Counted from the stretch's first letter, positions 7,307-13,419 are shown. The stretch: DNA of 13,419 bases from Paracoccaceae bacterium (GCA_003512825.1 DOOI01000037.1:9454-22872), one strand, 5' to 3'. The notes: generated by a model not told the origin, from the letters alone. Made by a program: numbers and translations.

Positions 7307-8305
7307 TTATGGTTCCCCCCGACGCAAAGCGCGGACGGAGGTGCCGAAGCGCAGTTTGAATGCACGCGCAAAGCTTGATTGCGAGGCAAAGCCGGTGCTG
7401 GAGGCAATAAGTGCAACAGGCAGGTCCGTGTCTTGGGCAAGGCGTTGGGCTTCTGTGAGGCGCAAGGCAAGGTAGGTGTCTTGTGGCGATTGGCGAAGGG
7501 CAGCTTGAAAGCGCGCTTCGAGACGCCGCGATGAAAGGTTTGCACGTTTGGCCAAGTCGGGGATTGACAGGGGATCGGCGAGCGTTTCTTCCATCATAGC
7601 AAGAGTTTGAACAACTGCAGCGTCTTTGGGCGCAAGAGCTGCCGTTGCGTGACGGCTTTGTGGTCGGGCGGGGGGCGGGTCGTAAAGAAAGGCATTGGCC
7701 ACTTCGCGAGACAAGGCGGCACCGTGATGACGGGTGATTAGATCGAGCATCATTTCAAGCGCAGGGGCGGCACCGCTTGCCGTCAGGCGGGGGCCTGAAA
7801 TGACACTCCGGTCTGGGCGTACGTCGATCCGGTCATGCGTCGCGGCGAAATTGTCGAGGTCTTCCCAGTGCACCGTAGCGGCGTGACCGTCCAGCAGGCC
7901 TGCGCGGGCCAAGACCCAAGGGCCGCCGTCGATCCCTGCCATGGTGGCACCGGATTGTGCGAGGCGCCGCAAGCCCGCGCAAAGGGCTGGGGTGGCTTGG
8001 GTTGTCGAGCGGAATGAGGCGCATACGAGGACCAGATCGGCGCGATCAAGGGAGGCGAGCGCGGGACCGGGCACATCGAGACCCGCAGTCAGGCGGGCAG
8101 GGCGGCCAGTTGCAGTGATAAAGTGCCAATGGAACAGCGGCCGCCCCGCGCGGCGGTTGGCGGCGCGCATGGGGTCAACCGTGGCGGCGAGCGCCAGCAT
8201 ATTTGTGTCATCAAGGACCAGAACCGCCGTTTCAAGCGGAGTGATCCGGGGTTTTCCGGGGGACATGCCAGAGGCGGAGAATTTTACGGTATTGGCGCTT
8301 TTCAT
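7307..8305 (-). CDS. GlxA/CdhR-type AraC-family regulator with DJ-1/PfpI domain
   Basis: 332 residues if started at the ATG at 8305; the ATG at 8266 (319 residues) is also possible, and neither has a clear ribosome site. A start further upstream would run into the divergent gene. The N-terminal half (about 22-190) is a GATase1/DJ-1-like domain: TAVLVLDDTNMLALAATVDPMRAANR, LVLVCASF with Cys95 at the elbow, GIDGGPWVLARAGLLDGHAATVHW. The C-terminal 100 residues hold two AraC helix-turn-helices, IPDLAKRANLSSRRLEARFQ (248-267) and IASSTGFASQSSFARAFKLRFG (300-321). This fusion is typical of quaternary-amine regulators such as CdhR (carnitine) and GbdR (betaine). It is divergent from a carnitine operon, so a CdhR-like activator is the best guess. 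Confidence 0.88.
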   Translation of the reverse strand: MKSANTVKFSASGMSPGKPRITPLETAVLVLDDTNMLALAATVDPMRAANRRAGRPLFHWHFITATGRPARLTAGLDVPGPALASLDRADLVLVCASFRSTTQATPALCAGLRRLAQSGATMAGIDGGPWVLARAGLLDGHAATVHWEDLDNFAATHDRIDVRPDRSVISGPRLTASGAAPALEMMLDLITRHHGAALSREVANAFLYDPPPARPQSRHATAALAPKDAAVVQTLAMMEETLADPLSIPDLAKRANLSSRRLEARFQAALRQSPQDTYLALRLTEAQRLAQDTDLPVALIASSTGFASQSSFARAFKLRFGTSVRALRRGEP

Positions 8306-8322
8306 AAAATAGGCATCGTATT

Positions 8323-8370
8323 GTGAAAAGTGAAAGACGCAAGAGGTGGCAGGCTGCGAGGGAAAGCCTG
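8323..8370. promoter_or_regulatory. Candidate operator region between regulator and carnitine operon
   Basis: The 109-bp divergent gap holds a tandem direct repeat GTGAAAA/GTGAAAG (8323-8329, 8330-8336) and an inverted repeat CAGGCT-N9-AGCCTG (8350-8370). AraC-family activators often bind direct repeats near the -35 region. I could not pick out a convincing -35/-10 pair for either gene, as expected for activator-dependent promoters. Confidence 0.35.
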
Positions 8371-8402
8371 ATGCGCGGGCGCTGGGCAATGTTTTGGATT
8401 TT

Positions 8403-8408
8403 GGAGGG
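8403..8408 (+). promoter_or_regulatory. Ribosome binding site that sets the BKACE start
   Basis: GGAGGG ends 6 bases before the ATG at 8415. It favours this start over an in-frame ATG at 8346 that lacks such a site and would add 23 non-conserved residues. Confidence 0.75.
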
Positions 8409-8414
8409 CGCGAA

Positions 8415-9332
8415 ATGCCACTTGAGATGAATAAAGACGTTTTCATTACCTGTGCCGTCACGGGGTCGGGTGGAACGCAGGACCGTAGCCCGCATGTGCC
8501 GCGCAGCCCCAAGCAGATTGCAGAGAGCGCAATTGCAGCGGCGAAGGCGGGGGCGGCTATTGTCCATTGCCATGTGCGCGATCCAGAAACGGGTGTCGCG
8601 TCGCGCAGATTGGATCTTTACCGCGAAGTAACAGACCGGATCCGCGAGGCAGATGTGGATGTTGTGCTTAACCTTACAGCAGGCATGGGGGGTGACATTT
8701 ATTTCGGTGGAACGGAGAAGCCTTTTCCGGTGACTGCGGCTACAGATATGGCCGGAGCGACGGAGCGCGTGGCGCATGTTGCGGAATGTCTTCCGGAAAT
8801 TTGCACGCTTGATTGCGGCACGATGAACTTTGCCGAAGCCGACTATGTGATGACCAACACCCCCGGCATGTTGACGGCGATGGGCCGGATGATGACGGAA
8901 TTGGGCGTAAAGCCCGAGATCGAGGCTTTTGACACCGGTCATTTGTGGTATGCCAAGGAACTGGTGCGCTTGGGCGTATTGGACAGCCCGGCTTTGGTGC
9001 AGCTGTGCATGGGCGTGCCATGGGGCGCACCTGATGACCTCAATACGTTCATGGCGATGGTTAATAACGTGCCAAAGGACTGGACCTTCTCGGCGTTTGC
9101 GCTGGGGCGCAATCAAATGGCTTATGTTGCTGCGTCTGTGTTGGCGGGTGGCAATGTGCGCGTGGGGTTGGAGGACAACCTTTGGCTCGACAAAGGGGTG
9201 TTGGCAACCAATGCACAATTGGTGGAACGCTCGGTGACGATCATTGAGAATATGGGCGCGCGGGTGATTGGGCCGCAAGAGGTGCGCCAAAAGCTGGGCC
9301 TGACCAAGCGTGCTCCTGTGGCACGCGGCTAA
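8415..9332 (+). CDS. BKACE-family dehydrocarnitine:acetyl-CoA cleavage enzyme (DUF849)
   Basis: A 305-residue TIM-barrel protein of the beta-keto acid cleavage enzyme family. In carnitine breakdown it is expected to react 3-dehydrocarnitine with acetyl-CoA to give betainyl-CoA and acetoacetate. The N-terminus has FITCAVTGSG and HVPRSPKQIAESAI. The metal-binding HxH is H51-C-H53 followed by R55-D56 (HCHVRD), and the third metal ligand is probably Glu253 in VGLEDNLWL. LNLTAGMGGD and LDCGTMNF are also conserved. The family acts on several keto acids; the carnitine assignment comes from the L-carnitine dehydrogenase gene in the same operon and the CdhR-like divergent regulator. It is the equivalent of P. 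aeruginosa CdhC. First gene of five, 25 bp before the next. Confidence 0.88.
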   Translation: MPLEMNKDVFITCAVTGSGGTQDRSPHVPRSPKQIAESAIAAAKAGAAIVHCHVRDPETGVASRRLDLYREVTDRIREADVDVVLNLTAGMGGDIYFGGTEKPFPVTAATDMAGATERVAHVAECLPEICTLDCGTMNFAEADYVMTNTPGMLTAMGRMMTELGVKPEIEAFDTGHLWYAKELVRLGVLDSPALVQLCMGVPWGAPDDLNTFMAMVNNVPKDWTFSAFALGRNQMAYVAASVLAGGNVRVGLEDNLWLDKGVLATNAQLVERSVTIIENMGARVIGPQEVRQKLGLTKRAPVARG

Positions 9333-9357
9333 GGGCTTGTCACTGGAGCGCTCAGCG

Positions 9358-9690
9358 ATGCGAGGCATGGGCACACTTGGGGTAGGATCGGTTCTGGCGC
9401 TGATCTGCCTCGGGGGGCTTGCCGGCTGTCTGGGAGAGGGCAACGATGAAGGCCCCCGCCCGCCCCCGGTCATCACGTCGCCGACCTGTGCCTCTGGACA
9501 AAGCGTTGTGGGGTTGGCTGGGCCACAATGTGCCACGGTAGAACCTGATGGCGGGAAGGCATGCCGTAACTCGACGGAATGTCGTGGCTTTTGCTTGGCC
9601 GACACACGAAGCTGTTCGTCAGTCAGGCCCTATTTTGGCTGTCATGCGCTTTATGAGGATGGGCGAGAGGTGATGATTTGCGTGGATTGA
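9358..9690 (+). CDS. Cysteine-rich lipoprotein of unknown function
   Basis: A 110-residue protein. The ATG at 9358 follows GGAGCG at a reasonable distance; ATG 9310 (overlapping BKACE) and ATG 9367 are alternatives. The N-terminus is a lipoprotein signal, GVGSVLALICLGGLAGC, with lipobox LAGC and predicted lipidated Cys24. The mature chain starts LGEGNDEG and a Pro-rich linker (PRPPP). It then carries eight cysteines at 44, 58, 69, 75, 79, 86, 95 and 108, including C-x5-C-x3-C (CRNSTECRGFC). An even count suggests four disulfides in the periplasm. I do not recognise a named family. The position 25 bp after BKACE and the 13-base overlap with the next lipoprotein gene place it in the carnitine operon. 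No transmembrane or enzymatic motif is seen. Confidence 0.75.
   Translation: MRGMGTLGVGSVLALICLGGLAGCLGEGNDEGPRPPPVITSPTCASGQSVVGLAGPQCATVEPDGGKACRNSTECRGFCLADTRSCSSVRPYFGCHALYEDGREVMICVD
9665..9670 (+). promoter_or_regulatory. Ribosome binding site supporting a TTG start
   Basis: GAGAGG ends 7 bases before TTG at 9678. No ATG or GTG lies in frame between the upstream in-frame stop at 9654 and the lipobox, so a TTG (9678, or 9687 or 9693) must be used; this site favours 9678. Confidence 0.55.
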
Positions 9691-10184
9691 CCTTGGTTCT
9701 CGGTTCCGTCGTCTGGGGGTTGGTGGGCTGCACGGCAGTCCCCGAGTTGCCTGCGCCGCAAGGCGTTTTTCGCGCAGCAAAGGCGCCGATTGCGTCCAGT
9801 ACGCGATTTGACCCCGCGTCGATGGCTGGGGTGTGGCGCGTCACTGCGGCCTTTGCGTCGGCTGAAGGGACATTGCCCGCCGCACAGTTGGAAATGCGGA
9901 TGTCGGGCCCTGCGATTTTGGTGACGCGGGGCGCGTGGATGATGCCAAAGGGGACATACGAAATTGCCGAACTGCCGGGGCGTTTGGTGCGGCAAGGTGG
10001 GCCGGAGGTGTGGCTTTTGTGGGTGGATGATGATTGGCGAACAGCCGTGATGGGGGCACCGGATGGGCGTGTAGGCTGGATCATGGAGCGCGGCAAAGCA
10101 TCAGCGGATCGCACGCGGGCTGCGCGCGAAATCCTCGCGTGGCAAGGCTTTGATCTGACAAAATTGAGGGAGGTAGCTCAATGA
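9678..10184 (+). CDS. Lipocalin-like (Blc-type) lipoprotein
   Basis: A 168-residue protein starting with TTG at 9678, 13 bases inside the preceding gene. The signal MRGLTLVLGSVVWGLVGC has lipobox LVGC with predicted lipidated Cys18. The mature part has the lipocalin first-strand signature MAGVWRVTAAF (Gly51-x-Trp53). A late-strand pair, VWLLWVDDDWRTAVMGAP and GRVGWIMERG (111-139), parallels the Y-x-L/D-x-x-Y/W...WILSR strands of bacterial lipocalin Blc. A C-terminal helix follows (RTRAAREILAWQGFDLTKLREVAQ). Blc-type proteins are envelope lipoproteins that bind fatty acids or lysophospholipids. Its ATGA overlap with the SDR gene ties it to the carnitine operon. The ligand is unknown; sequence similarity to Blc is only moderate. 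Confidence 0.72.
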   Translation: MRGLTLVLGSVVWGLVGCTAVPELPAPQGVFRAAKAPIASSTRFDPASMAGVWRVTAAFASAEGTLPAAQLEMRMSGPAILVTRGAWMMPKGTYEIAELPGRLVRQGGPEVWLLWVDDDWRTAVMGAPDGRVGWIMERGKASADRTRAAREILAWQGFDLTKLREVAQ

Positions 10185-10942
10185 GCCAACGGGTAGTGAT
10201 CACCGGCGGAGCATCGGGGATTGGTCGTGCATTTGCCCGGCGGTTTGCGCGCGACGGTTGGCGCGTGGCGTTATGCGATGCTGCTTCGGAGGCGGTGGCG
10301 GCGATGGCTGGCGAATTGCCTGAGGCAATCTGCCGTGTCGCAGATGTGCGCGACGAGGCGCAGATGGCGGCATTCTTGGCCGAGGTTGAGGCCGCATGGG
10401 GCGGTGCGGATGCGGTCTGTGCCAATGCTGGCACGGGTGGCCCGGCGGGGCTGGTTGAGAGCTTGGACTATCAAGCTTGGCAAGATTGCGTCGCGGTGAA
10501 TTTGCATGGCGCCTTCTTGACCTGTCGGTGGGCGGCACGGGTGATGCGGGCACAAGGATCAGGCGCGATTGTTGTCACGTCGTCCACCTCTGGGCAGTGG
10601 GGGGTGCCTTATCGCTCGCCTTATGTGGCTGCGAAATGGGCGCTCGTGGGTTTGACCAAGACGCTGGCAATGGAATTGGGGCCTGCGGGCGTGCGGGTTA
10701 ATGCGATCTGTCCCGGTGCTGTTGAAGGCGAGCGCATGGAGCGCGTTTTGGCGATGGAGGCGGCTGCGGGCGGGCGCAGCGTGGATGCCGTGCGCGCGCA
10801 ATACGCGGAAGGTGTCAGCCTCCGGCAATGGGTGACCGAGGACGATTTGGCGGAAACAGTGGCCTTCTTGGTGTCACCCGCAGCAGGAAAAATATCAGGA
10901 CAAATCATAGCCATAGATGGCAATACGGAGAGAATGGTGTGA
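10181..10942 (+). CDS. Short-chain dehydrogenase/reductase in carnitine operon
   Basis: A 253-residue classical SDR. The cofactor loop is TGGASGIG (8-15), and Asp33 at the end of the second strand points to NAD(H) over NADP(H). CANAG (80-84) and Asn107 are conserved. The catalytic set is Ser135 (VTSSTSG), Tyr148 and Lys152 (YVAAK). NAICPGAVEGERM and the C-terminal ISGQIIAIDGN are typical. The start overlaps the lipocalin stop (ATGA) and has GGGAGG upstream; the end overlaps the carnitine dehydrogenase start by one base. Candidate substrates are D-carnitine, giving the same 3-dehydrocarnitine as the next enzyme, or acetoacetate/3-hydroxybutyrate made downstream. The sequence alone does not decide. 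It lacks the SAHG-type active-site histidine seen in 3-hydroxybutyrate dehydrogenases. Confidence 0.9.
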   Translation: MSQRVVITGGASGIGRAFARRFARDGWRVALCDAASEAVAAMAGELPEAICRVADVRDEAQMAAFLAEVEAAWGGADAVCANAGTGGPAGLVESLDYQAWQDCVAVNLHGAFLTCRWAARVMRAQGSGAIVVTSSTSGQWGVPYRSPYVAAKWALVGLTKTLAMELGPAGVRVNAICPGAVEGERMERVLAMEAAAGGRSVDAVRAQYAEGVSLRQWVTEDDLAETVAFLVSPAAGKISGQIIAIDGNTERMV

Positions 10943-12411
10943 TGACGAAAACGGCAGCAATTCTGGGTGGTGGCGTTATTGGAGGCGGTTGGGCCGCGCG
11001 GTTCTTGCTCAATGGTTGGGATGTGCGGGTTTTCGACCCGGATCCAGAAGCGGAGCGCAAGATTGGTGAGGTCTTGGCCAATGCGCGGCGTTCGCTGCCC
11101 GGTTTGGGCAATGTCGCTTTGCCCCCGGAGGGACAAATCAGTTTCCATTCTACCGTCGAGCAGACAATTGCAGGGGTTGAGTGGGTGCAAGAAAGCGTCC
11201 CGGAGCGGCTTGAGATCAAGCACAAGGTGTTCCGGCAGATCGAAGCAACTGGTTATAAGGGGGTTGTTGGGTCGTCGACGTCTGGCTTCAAGCCTTCGGA
11301 ATTGAACGCGGGTGCCGCGTCGCCCGGACAGTTTCTGGTGTGTCACCCTTTCAACCCCGTTTACCTTTTACCCGTGGTTGAAGTGGTGGCCGTGCCTGAA
11401 GGGGCTGCAAGCGTGGTGCGCGCCAAGGCGGTCTTGGAGGGGTTGGGGATGTATCCCTTGCACCTCAAGAAAGAAATCGACGCGCATGTGGCGGATCGGT
11501 TCTTGGAGGCGGTTTGGCGCGAGGCGCTGTGGCTGGTCAAGGATGGGATTGCGACGACTGAGGAAATCGACAATGCAATCCGGTATGGTTTTGGCCTGCG
11601 CTGGGCGCAGATGGGTCTGTTTGAGACCTACCGCGTCGCAGGTGGCGAGGCGGGAATGAAACATTTCATGGCACAGTTTGGTCCTTGCCTGACCTGGCCT
11701 TGGACCAAGTTGATGGATGTCCCTGAGTTTACAGATGAATTGGTCGATTTGATTGCGGGGCAATCAGATGCACAATCGGGGCACTTGTCTATTCGTGAAT
11801 TAGAGCGGATCCGCGATAGTAACCTCGTGGGGTTCATTCGGCTGTTGGCGCAAAACCAATGGGGGGCAGGGGCGCTCCAAAATGCCCATGATATTGCCCG
11901 CGAGCCTGAGGTTGGATTGGTGCGGTCGGTGGATGATCTGGCGGATGTCGCCGGTCCTGTCTTGACGCTAAAGCGAACGGTGCCGCTCGATTGGATTGAC
12001 TACAACGGGCATATGACGGAGGCGCGGTATCTGGATGCGTTGGCGGCTGCGACGGATCGCTTGATGCTGATGGTGGGGTGCACGCCTGAATATATTGCTC
12101 AGGGGGGGAGCTTCTTTACCGCAGAAACGCATATCCGGCATCTTGATGAGGCCAAAGCAGGTGATGGCATTGCTGTGCACACGCGGGTAGTGGCGGCGGA
12201 GGGTAAGAAAATGCACCTGTGGCACGAGATGCGTCGCGGGGAAACGCTCTTGGCGACGGGTGAGCATATGTTGATCCATGTGAGCCTGACAACGCGCGCA
12301 GCGGCACCGCCTTCGCCCGAGATTTCAGCGCAATTGCAGCGGTTAGCTCAGGCACATGCGAAACTGGACGCGCCAGAGGGCAAAGGCCGCGCTGTGGGCG
12401 CGCCGAGGTAA
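10942..12411 (+). CDS. lcdH: L-carnitine dehydrogenase fused to betainyl-CoA thioesterase
   Basis: A 489-residue two-domain protein. Residues 1-320 form a 3-hydroxyacyl-CoA-dehydrogenase-type enzyme: Rossmann motif GGGVIGG (9-15), Asp32 for NAD+, STSGFKPSEL (112-121), and the catalytic His135 in CHPFNPVYLLPVVEVV paired with Glu147. It should oxidise L-carnitine to 3-dehydrocarnitine. Residues about 340-450 are a hot-dog thioesterase domain, LKRTVPLDWIDYNGHMTEAR (343-362) with Asp350/Asp353, Asn355 and His357, then ETHIRHLDEAKAGD and TGEHMLIHV. It probably hydrolyses betainyl-CoA to glycine betaine and CoA. In Pseudomonas these are two genes (cdhA, cdhB); fusions are known in alphaproteobacteria. 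The ATG at 10942 overlaps the SDR stop by one base and follows GGAGAG. Last gene of the operon. Confidence 0.93.
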   Translation: MTKTAAILGGGVIGGGWAARFLLNGWDVRVFDPDPEAERKIGEVLANARRSLPGLGNVALPPEGQISFHSTVEQTIAGVEWVQESVPERLEIKHKVFRQIEATGYKGVVGSSTSGFKPSELNAGAASPGQFLVCHPFNPVYLLPVVEVVAVPEGAASVVRAKAVLEGLGMYPLHLKKEIDAHVADRFLEAVWREALWLVKDGIATTEEIDNAIRYGFGLRWAQMGLFETYRVAGGEAGMKHFMAQFGPCLTWPWTKLMDVPEFTDELVDLIAGQSDAQSGHLSIRELERIRDSNLVGFIRLLAQNQWGAGALQNAHDIAREPEVGLVRSVDDLADVAGPVLTLKRTVPLDWIDYNGHMTEARYLDALAAATDRLMLMVGCTPEYIAQGGSFFTAETHIRHLDEAKAGDGIAVHTRVVAAEGKKMHLWHEMRRGETLLATGEHMLIHVSLTTRAAAPPSPEISAQLQRLAQAHAKLDAPEGKGRAVGAPR

Positions 12412-12438
12412 TCGGGCGCTCAAGCAAAGCAAGAGAAG

Positions 12439-12472
12439 GCCGGGGCACGCTATTGCCCCGGCTTTTTATTTT
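12439..12472 (+). terminator. Strong intrinsic terminator of the carnitine operon
   Basis: A perfect 9-bp GC-rich stem, GCCGGGGCA (12439-12447) and TGCCCCGGC (12454-12462), loop CGCTAT, followed by TTTTTATTTT. It starts 28 bases after the lcdH stop and ends against the stop codon of the convergent Lrp gene. On the minus strand the run after the stem is weaker (CTTCTCTTGC), so it may serve both genes unequally. Confidence 0.92.
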
Positions 12473-12905
12473 AACCGGGGCGCGTCAGTTTGGTGGTGAG
12501 GTGAATGAGGCTTTCAGAACCGCGCACGCCTTTGGCTTCTGCGATACGGTCAAGCACGTCATCGAGCGCGCCTGTGGTGTCGGCTGCAAGCTCCACAATC
12601 AAATCCCAACGCCCTGAGGTGGTGTGCACAGCGCGCACTTCCGGAAGAGATTTGAGACGTGCCAAAACAGCAGGTCCGGTGCGAGGCTCGATTTGCACAA
12701 GCGCGGTTGCGCGGATAGCGGGATCAAGTGCTGTTCCGGCAATGAGTGTATAGCCCCGGATCGCGCCGGATGTTTCAAGCCGATCAATTCGCGATTGCAC
12801 TGTCGTGCGGGCAATCCCTAAACGACGGGCAAGTGTGGTGACGGGAAGGCGGGCGTTTTCGCCCAGCAGAGACAGAAGTGCGAGATCAGTTTCGTCAAAT
12901 TGCAT
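12471..12905 (-). CDS. Lrp/AsnC family transcriptional regulator
   Basis: A 144-residue protein of typical Lrp/AsnC length. The N-terminus MQFDETDLALLSLLGENARLP leads into a winged helix-turn-helix: VTTLARRLGIARTTVQSRIDRLETSGAIRGYTL (22-54). The rest is the RAM effector and oligomerisation domain, ATALVQIEP, LPEVRAVHTTSGRWDLIVEL (88-106) and GVRGSESLIHLT. These proteins usually sense amino acids and often regulate the divergent neighbour. Here that neighbour is a PLP-dependent decarboxylase, so control of that gene is likely, though untested. The ribosome site is modest (GACGAG). The gene converges on the carnitine operon and shares its terminator region. Confidence 0.93.
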   Translation of the reverse strand: MQFDETDLALLSLLGENARLPVTTLARRLGIARTTVQSRIDRLETSGAIRGYTLIAGTALDPAIRATALVQIEPRTGPAVLARLKSLPEVRAVHTTSGRWDLIVELAADTTGALDDVLDRIAEAKGVRGSESLIHLTTKLTRPG

Positions 12906-12906
12906 A

Positions 12907-12963
12907 ATTTTCTCGTCAAAATGCCAAATACTTGAGTCTTATTGAGCAGTTTGCCACAGCAAA
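12907..12963. promoter_or_regulatory. Candidate Lrp-type operators in divergent gap
   Basis: Two palindromes lie in the 122-bp AT-rich gap: ATTTT-N6-AAAAT (12907-12922), directly before the lrp start codon, and TTTGC-CACA-GCAAA (12950-12963). Lrp-family sites are AT-rich imperfect palindromes of about 15 bp, so both fit as autoregulation or decarboxylase-control sites. No clear -35/-10 pair was found. Confidence 0.4.
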
Positions 12964-13016
12964 TAGTCAGAAATCTAGGGCATTCTATTCGCGACACGGA
13001 AAACCGTGCGATGAAC

Positions 13017-13022
13017 AGGAGG
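13017..13022 (+). promoter_or_regulatory. Ribosome binding site for a GTG start
   Basis: AGGAGG ends 5 bases before GTG at 13028. It favours this GTG over the in-frame ATG at 13049, which has only GGTATC-like sequence before it. Confidence 0.7.
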
Positions 13023-13027
13023 CCTGC

Positions 13028-13419
13028 GTGGAGCAAAGTGGTATCATCATGAGCCCGGAGGCATGGGTGCGAAAGCATCGCCCGGATGAGCCTGTTGTAT
13101 TTTTTGACCCGCAAGCAGTGCAACGCGGCGCACAGGCATTTGCGGCGGGATTCCCCGGTGTGGTGAGCTATGCGGTGAAAGCCAATCCGCGCGAAGAAGT
13201 TTTGGCAAATCTGGTTGCCGCTGGGGTGCGAACCTTTGATGTTGCGTCTCCGGCAGAGATGGCCGCTGTGCGCGCGCTCTGTCCGCAATGCGAGTTGCAT
13301 TACAACAACCCGGTACGAAGCCCTGCAGAAGTGGCGCAGGCGGTGCGGTTTGGGGTGGTCTCGGCTTCGGTCGATTGTTTGACGGAGCTGGAGAAGCTTG
13401 CCCCCTTGGCGGGCATTGA
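13028..13419 (+). CDS. PLP-dependent ornithine/lysine-type decarboxylase, N-terminal part (partial)
   Basis: The first 130 residues of a gene that runs off the window. The GTG start at 13028 has AGGAGG upstream. The alanine-racemase-like barrel begins with VVFFDPQAVQRGAQAF. The PLP-binding lysine is Lys51 in SYAVKANP (47-54), followed by FDVASPAEM (70-78) and HYNNPVRSPAEV (91-102), with VSASVDCLTELEKL near the end. This pattern is fold-III decarboxylase of the ornithine/lysine/diaminopimelate group; HYNNPVRS in this place resembles ornithine-decarboxylase-like members of Rhodobacteraceae. The product would be putrescine or cadaverine. The specificity residues lie beyond the window. The last bases, ATTGA, are Ile plus two bases of the next codon, not a stop in this frame. 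Divergent from the Lrp gene. Confidence 0.88.
   Translation, partial: MEQSGIIMSPEAWVRKHRPDEPVVFFDPQAVQRGAQAFAAGFPGVVSYAVKANPREEVLANLVAAGVRTFDVASPAEMAAVRALCPQCELHYNNPVRSPAEVAQAVRFGVVSASVDCLTELEKLAPLAGI

Noticed and set aside
8306..8512. N-terminal extension of the GlxA/AraC regulator up to 8512
   Set aside because: The added residues do not resemble the family and would overlap the coding start and ribosome site of the divergent BKACE gene.
8232..9605. A 457-codon open frame on the minus strand across the BKACE gene
   Set aside because: It is antisense to a well-supported enzyme, is rich in Arg, His and Pro as expected from the opposite strand of GC-rich coding DNA, and matches no family I know.
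13415..13419. ATTGA at the window end read as a stop codon for the decarboxylase
   Set aside because: In the reading frame from 13028 the bases are ATT plus an incomplete GA codon; family members are far longer, so the gene simply continues past the window.
1..13419. Mobile element, CRISPR array, phage or toxin-antitoxin signals
   Set aside because: I looked for transposase or integrase motifs, regularly spaced repeats and small paired genes, and saw none. Gene content and codon use look uniform and chromosomal.

Overview
The window looks like chromosomal DNA of an alphaproteobacterium of the Rhodobacteraceae (Roseobacter-like). The evidence is its moderately high GC, many 1-13 bp gene overlaps, a MetRS of the QFSTSRG type, a DUF2842 gene directly after purA, a GAAC-N7-GAAC LexA box, and a carnitine-degradation operon with a dehydrogenase-thioesterase fusion. 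I found no tRNA, rRNA, insertion sequence or CRISPR array, and no stretch longer than 300 bases lacks a gene.

Layout. (1) 1-1170: the end of a nitrile hydratase operon, with the alpha-subunit C-terminus, the beta subunit and the activator linked by ATGA overlaps. (2) 1296-2830: purA behind its own sigma70-like promoter, then a small DUF2842 membrane protein, then a 9-bp hairpin. (3) 2924-3367, minus strand: an exported DsrE-like protein. (4) 3475-5458: a LexA box inside a TTGAGA-N17-TAGAAT promoter, driving an ImuA-like gene and, 9 bp later, an MFS transporter. No imuB or dnaE2 follows. (5) 5534-7246: metG. (6) 7307-12411: a carnitine catabolism locus. A GlxA/AraC-type regulator (CdhR-like) is divergent from a five-gene operon: BKACE-family dehydrocarnitine cleavage enzyme, Cys-rich lipoprotein, lipocalin-like lipoprotein, SDR oxidoreductase, and L-carnitine dehydrogenase fused to a hot-dog thioesterase. 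A strong terminator closes it. (7) 12471-13419: an Lrp/AsnC regulator divergent from a PLP-dependent ornithine/lysine-type decarboxylase that is cut by the window end.

How the genes work together. In the carnitine operon the dehydrogenase domain should make 3-dehydrocarnitine. The BKACE enzyme should then use acetyl-CoA to give betainyl-CoA and acetoacetate, and the thioesterase domain should release glycine betaine. The SDR may handle a side substrate (D-carnitine) or the acetoacetate. The two lipoproteins in the middle of this cytoplasmic pathway have no known role in it and are the most novel part of the window. The second unusual point is the LexA-controlled ImuA-like gene coupled to a transporter instead of to the translesion polymerase genes.
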